Shown here piece by piece: positions 52,106 through 55,776 of a DNA stretch of 55,776 nt. The translations under genes and the position numbers were made by a program. The stretch comes from Acidobacteriota bacterium. Its GTDB lineage: Bacteria > Acidobacteriota > Vicinamibacteria > Vicinamibacterales > UBA8438. The stretch spans positions 1 to 55,776 of the forward strand of contig JAPOVI010000151.1 of NCBI GenBank assembly GCA_026708265.1, given 5' to 3'. Position 1 is the first letter of the stretch, and the number at the start of each line of letters is the position of its first letter. A model generated the notes under the pieces. That model was not told the origin of the DNA, ran no database searches, and saw only the letters and a list, made by a program, of their open reading frames with translations.

Positions 52106-52660
52106 ATGCAGCGGACGCTCCTCACGTACATCGAAGCGGAGTACCTGCGTTACAAGACCCTCGGCGAAGGGGCCCTGCGCCAGTTGCGCGCCGAGGAGAT
52201 GGTAACGCACGCCGCCGGGGCCAACTCCGTCGCCGTGATCGTCTGGCACCTCGCCGGCAACCTGGAGTCGCGGTTCACGGACTTCCTGACCGCGGACGGC
52301 GAGAAGCCGTGGCGGCACCGCGACTCCGAGTTCGAACCGCGACAGGCCACACCCGCCTCGATCCGGAAGAAGTGGGACCGAGGCTGGCAAGTGCTCCTGG
52401 CCTCCCTCCGGGAGCTCTCCGAAGACGACCTCGGCCACAGCGTGACGATCCGGGGCATCGCACTGCAAGTCGACGAGGCTCTGCTGCGCTCCCTGGCCCA
52501 CGTCGCCTACCATGTGGGCCAGATCGTCTACGTCGCCAAGTCGTGCCGTGGCGACGCCTGGCAGAGCCTGACGATACCGCCCGGCCGCTCCGAGGAGTAC
52601 CGCACCGACCCGGCGCTGGCGAGGGCCGCCCCTCACGCCAGGAAGCCCGCCACCCCCTGA
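52106..52660 (+). CDS. DinB/DUF1572 family protein
   Basis: A 184-residue four-helix-bundle protein of the DinB/YfiT superfamily. It has LLTYIEAEYLRYKTLGEGALRQL, a first metal His in VIVWHLAGNLESRF and the last two in LRSLAHVAYHVGQIVYVAK, matching the usual His triad. DUF1572 proteins are cytoplasmic; some DinB relatives are thiol-dependent transferases, but no activity is known here. The start at ATG 52106 has no good ribosome-binding site because REP-like copy B ends 7 bp before it, an unusual leader. Confidence 0.87.
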   Translation: MQRTLLTYIEAEYLRYKTLGEGALRQLRAEEMVTHAAGANSVAVIVWHLAGNLESRFTDFLTADGEKPWRHRDSEFEPRQATPASIRKKWDRGWQVLLASLRELSEDDLGHSVTIRGIALQVDEALLRSLAHVAYHVGQIVYVAKSCRGDAWQSLTIPPGRSEEYRTDPALARAAPHARKPATP

Positions 52661-52730
52661 GCATGCCGCCGACTCCGGAACCATCAACGGATAGGCCGGG
52701 GGGCGACTCGATAGACCAGAGGGCATTGCC

Positions 52731-53024
52731 ATGCGGCGAGCGAGGACGCACCCGGGCGTGATGCTGCAGGCGGAACTCGATGCCAGGGGGATCACCGCCC
52801 ATCGGCTGGCACTTGCCATTCGTGTACCGGCGAATCGGATCACGGCGATCCTGCGTCGTGAGCGGGCGGTGACAGCCGAAACTGCCGTGCGACTCGGACG
52901 CTATCTGGGAACCGGTCCCGAGTTCTGGATGGCCCTCCAGACCGCTTACGACATCGACACGGTCAATCGCGAGAAGGGGCCCTTGATCGAGAGCGAAGTG
53001 CCCGAGGCAGCGGCCCCTTCGTGA
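52731..53024 (+). CDS. HigA-type antitoxin / XRE-family regulator (orphan)
   Basis: A 97-residue protein with the HigA addiction-module layout: THPGVMLQAELDARGITAHRLALAIRVPANRITAILRRERAVTAETAVRLGRYLG, an XRE helix-turn-helix (residues about 20-62), then GTGPEFWMALQTAYDID. Normally higB precedes higA by a few bases. Here the 70 bp upstream and the end of the DinB-like gene contain no toxin gene, so this is a solitary antitoxin or regulator. AGAGGG precedes ATG 52731. It lies next to an antitoxin relic and the hsdR gene. Confidence 0.88.
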   Translation: MRRARTHPGVMLQAELDARGITAHRLALAIRVPANRITAILRRERAVTAETAVRLGRYLGTGPEFWMALQTAYDIDTVNREKGPLIESEVPEAAAPS

Positions 53025-53058
53025 CGCCGGTCGTGGGCCGGACAACGCGCGTTTGTGT

Positions 53059-53148
53059 CCAGCGACGATCTAACTCCATCTCCTGCCCTGGTGTCAGGTC
53101 GAGCGCCGCGTGGCGCTCGCGGTCGGTCAGGCTGTCCCACGGCGCCAT
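53059..53148 (-). pseudogene. relic of an addiction-module antitoxin (Unstab_antitox-like)
   Basis: The minus-strand frame reads MAPWDSLTDRER, then DLTPGQEMELDRRW, which resembles the LWDSL...LTPEQ-x-ELDRR core of the small antitoxin family paired with RelE-type toxins. The N-terminal helix and the P-x-x-G-x-P-W tail are missing and no toxin gene is near. It is short and the match was judged by eye. Confidence 0.4.
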
Positions 53149-53243
53149 CGCAAGCGCGCCGGTCCCCGCCAGCGTTGCACGACGCGGGCTATGATCCCGC
53201 GGGAGGCCATAGCGAGAGGGGACTTGGCTCCCCGCAACCGCGG

Positions 53244-55776
53244 ATGCCGCTGACACCGGAACAACAGGCCCGCCAGAGGATCGACGCGGCGCTCGCCGAG
53301 GCGGGCTGGATCGTCCAGAATCGCGACCAAATGAACCTGGCGGCTGGCCCCGGGGTCGCGGTGCGCGAGTTCCGCATGGCGCTCGGCCACGGGTTCGCCG
53401 ACTACATGCTGTTCGTCAGCGGCGAGGCCGCCGGCGTTCTCGACGCGAAGCCGGTCGGATACACCCTGTCCAGCGTAGAGCTGCAGGTGGACAAGTACGC
53501 GACCGGCCTGCCCGACGGGTTGAATCCGCCCGTCACCCCGCTCCCGTTCCAGTACGTCAGCACCGGCGTCGAGACCCGGTTCACGAACGGCCTCGATCCC
53601 GATCCCAAGAGCCGCCGCATCTCGCACCTGCCCCACATACACCGGCCGGAGACGCTGGCCGAGTGGCTGCGAGCCGAGACGCTCGACGCCTGGGTGAAGC
53701 GCCTGCATACGGACGGCGGCGGCTTCCATACGGCGGCCGGCGACACGCGCCCGGCGTCGCTGCGCGCACGCCTGCGGACGCTGCCGCCGCTGGAGCAGGA
53801 CTACCTCTATCCGGTGCAGGTCAAGGCGGTCGGGAACGTCGAACGGTCACTCAAGGGCAACCGCCCGCGGTCACTGGTCCAGATGGCGACCGGATCCGGC
53901 AAGACGCTCGTCGCCATCGCGTCCGCCTACCGGCTCATCCGCTACGCGGGGGCGCGCCGGGTGCTGTTCCTCGTCGATCGGAGCAACCTCGGCGAGCAGG
54001 CGGAGAAGGAGTTCCAGGGCTTCCGCACGCCGGACGATCACCGGAAGTTCCCGGAGCTGTACACCGTCCAGCGCCTGACGTCGAACACCATCGGCGCGGC
54101 CAGCAAGGTGGTCATCACCACGATCCAGCGCCTCTACTCGATGCTCAAGGGCGAGCCCGACTTCGCGGCGGAAGACGAGGCGGCGTCGCAGTTCGAGTCG
54201 GGCGCCGGCGCGCTCGGCGAGCCGCTGCCCGTCGTCTACAATGCCGCCTACCCGCCGGAGTACTTCGACGTCATCGTCATCGACGAGTGCCACCGCTCCA
54301 TCTACACCGTCTGGCGGCAGGTGCTGGAGTACTTCGACGCGTTCCTCATTGGCCTCACCGCGACGCCGGCGAAGCACACCTTCGGGTTCTTCAACAAGAA
54401 CCTGGTCATGGAGTACGACCACGAGCGCGCGGTCGCAGACGGCGTCAACGTCGACTTCGAGGTCTACGACATCCGGACGCGGATCACCGGCCACGGCTCG
54501 ACCATAGAGGCGACGCCCGACACGATGGTCGAGTACCGCGACCGGCAGACGCGCCAGCGGCGCTGGGAACGCCCCGATGAGGACATCACCTACGGCGCCG
54601 CCGAGCTCGACCGGCGCGTGGTGGCGCGCGACCAGATCCGCACCATCGTCCGCGCGTTCCGAGACCGCCTCTTCACCGAGATCTTTCCCGGCCGGACGGA
54701 AGTGCCGAAGACGCTCGTCTTCGCCAAGGACGACAGCCACGCCGAGGACGTCGTCGAGATCATCCGCGACGAGTTCGGCCGCGGCAACGACTTCTGCCAG
54801 AAGATCACCTACAAGGTGACCGCCGCCCAGCCGCGCGACCTCATCCAGGCCTTCCGCAACAGCTTCGCTCCGCGCATCGCCGTCACCGTGGACATGATCA
54901 GCACCGGCGCCGACATCAAGCCGATCGAGATCGTCATGTTCCTGCGGGCGGTCCGCAGCCGCGTGCTCTTCGAGCAGATGAAGGGCCGCGGCGTGCGCGT
55001 CATCGACGCCCGCGAGCTGCAGGCGGTAACGCCCGATGCCCGCGCGAAGACCCACTTCGTCATCGTCGACTGCGTCGGCGTGTCCCACGTCCCCCTGGCC
55101 GACACGCAGCCCCTGGAACGCCGGAAGACCGTCTCGTTCCAGGCGCTTCTGGAGCACGTCGCCATGGGCGGGACCGATCCGGCCATGCTGTCGTCGCTCG
55201 CCGGCCGCCTCGCCCGCCTCGACCGCCAGTGCGACCCGGAGGATCGCCAGCGCATCGCCGAGGCGTCCGGCGGCGCCAGCATCCGCGCCATCAGCCACGC
55301 AATCGTCGCGGGCCTCGATCCCGACCGCCAGATCGAGGAAGCCCGTTCGACGTTCGACGTCCCGGCCGGTGACGAGCCGACCGAGCAGCAACTGAAGCAG
55401 GCCGCCGCCACGCTCCTCCGCCGCGCGGCCGAGCCCCTCGCCACCCGGCCCGCCCTGCGCCGCCTCCTCCAGGACATCAAGCGCCAGAAGGAGCAGCTCA
55501 TCGACGACATCTCCGTGGACGAACTGATCGCGGCCGGCGCCAGCGAGGACGACCGCTGGAAGGCGAAGTCGCTGATCACGTCGTTCGAGCAGTTCATCGC
55601 CGACAACCGCGACGAGATCGACGCCATCCAGTGTTTCTACTGCACGCCGTACGCGCGCCGGCTGCGCTTCGACGATCTCAAGGCGTTGGCCGACAAGATC
55701 AAGGCGCCGCCCCGGGCCTGGCAGCCCGTGGAAAAAGTCGGGCCTGGGCTCGACGGATCGAGGCACCTTCTCTACA
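53244..55776 (+). CDS. hsdR: type I restriction enzyme R subunit (3' end outside window)
   Basis: 844 codons from ATG 53244 remain open to the window end. The N-terminal nuclease domain has D53 (GFADYML) and D67-A-K69, a D-x-K variant of the usual E-A-K triad. The SF2 motor follows: Walker A ATGSGKT at 215-221, D-E-C-H at 347-350, GLTATP, STGADI and QMKGRGVR at 578-585. A C-terminal EcoEI_R_C-type domain starts around 710 (LLQDIKRQKEQLIDDIS). HsdR translocates DNA and cleaves it in a complex with HsdM and HsdS; neither precedes it here, so they must lie beyond the edge or be absent. The ribosome-binding site is weak. Confidence 0.93.
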   Translation, partial: MPLTPEQQARQRIDAALAEAGWIVQNRDQMNLAAGPGVAVREFRMALGHGFADYMLFVSGEAAGVLDAKPVGYTLSSVELQVDKYATGLPDGLNPPVTPLPFQYVSTGVETRFTNGLDPDPKSRRISHLPHIHRPETLAEWLRAETLDAWVKRLHTDGGGFHTAAGDTRPASLRARLRTLPPLEQDYLYPVQVKAVGNVERSLKGNRPRSLVQMATGSGKTLVAIASAYRLIRYAGARRVLFLVDRSNLGEQAEKEFQGFRTPDDHRKFPELYTVQRLTSNTIGAASKVVITTIQRLYSMLKGEPDFAAEDEAASQFESGAGALGEPLPVVYNAAYPPEYFDVIVIDECHRSIYTVWRQVLEYFDAFLIGLTATPAKHTFGFFNKNLVMEYDHERAVADGVNVDFEVYDIRTRITGHGSTIEATPDTMVEYRDRQTRQRRWERPDEDITYGAAELDRRVVARDQIRTIVRAFRDRLFTEIFPGRTEVPKTLVFAKDDSHAEDVVEIIRDEFGRGNDFCQKITYKVTAAQPRDLIQAFRNSFAPRIAVTVDMISTGADIKPIEIVMFLRAVRSRVLFEQMKGRGVRVIDARELQAVTPDARAKTHFVIVDCVGVSHVPLADTQPLERRKTVSFQALLEHVAMGGTDPAMLSSLAGRLARLDRQCDPEDRQRIAEASGGASIRAISHAIVAGLDPDRQIEEARSTFDVPAGDEPTEQQLKQAAATLLRRAAEPLATRPALRRLLQDIKRQKEQLIDDISVDELIAAGASEDDRWKAKSLITSFEQFIADNRDEIDAIQCFYCTPYARRLRFDDLKALADKIKAPPRAWQPVEKVGPGLDGSRHLLY

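Noticed and set aside
52661-52730. HigB toxin upstream of HigA
   Set aside because: The frames in this stretch show no RelE/HigB features and there is not enough room for a toxin gene.

Overview
The window is about 70% GC, densely coded DNA that looks like an Acidobacteriota chromosome, possibly Vicinamibacteria-like. The markers are an MacB-type 'duplicated orphan permease' (ADOP) without an ATPase, a VWFA-related protein of the acidobacterial type, an Oar-like TonB receptor with a carboxypeptidase-regulatory N-terminus, and many secreted FG-GAP/ASPIC (CRTAC1-like) beta-propellers. No rRNA or tRNA genes were recognised. Family names come from motif recognition only; no database search was run.

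Layout. 1-5.1 kb: the end of a secreted 'EYACHEGNY' family protein, a serine hydrolase (minus) and a TonB-dependent receptor (plus) closed by a strong terminator. 5.2-8.8 kb: a TPR lipoprotein and an FG-GAP/ASPIC lipoprotein whose genes overlap by ATGA. 9.1-15.9 kb: a plus-strand run with a two-domain glyoxalase-fold protein, a second EYACHEGNY protein, an arylesterase/SMP-30-like propeller, a frameshifted ADOP permease, a Tat-exported metallo-beta-lactamase-fold protein, and a short relic of a second ADOP 3' end. 15.9-19 kb: a zinc-homeostasis cluster (VOC protein, COG0523 GTPase, Zur; divergent zinc-dependent folE) around one Zur-box-like palindrome. 19-34.6 kb: a PIG-L deacetylase-like protein, two paralogous FG-GAP/ASPIC proteins, an SCO1/SenC-FG-GAP-ASPIC fusion, a second TPR protein, two small secreted proteins and a VWFA-related protein. 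35-42.8 kb: a molybdopterin oxidoreductase-like protein, an NHL propeller, HspQ, an RnfD/NqrB-like membrane protein with Sel1 repeats, a SUMF1-fold lipoprotein and an FG-GAP/PEGA gene pair. 43-45.8 kb: a sigma-54 activator split by an in-frame TAA, an EVE-domain protein and a coiled-coil lipoprotein. 46-51.2 kb: a four-gene minus-strand run (two more EYACHEGNY proteins, a PQQ-type propeller, a serine hydrolase). 51.5-55.8 kb: an NTF2-like protein, a DinB/DUF1572 protein, an orphan HigA, an antitoxin relic and a type I restriction HsdR cut by the window end.

Most products carry Sec, lipoprotein or Tat signals, so the region encodes envelope and secreted functions. Two themes stand out. One is repeated coupling of TPR proteins with calcium-loop FG-GAP/ASPIC propellers. 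The other is a dispersed palindromic repeat (core GGAGTCTGCGC next to a GC hairpin at a fixed 21-22 bp offset) present in full, half or decayed copies in at least six intergenic gaps, resembling a REP/BIME family. The best candidates for something undescribed are this repeat family, the EYACHEGNY paralogues, the TPR/ASPIC pairs, and the RnfD-Sel1 and SCO1-ASPIC fusions.
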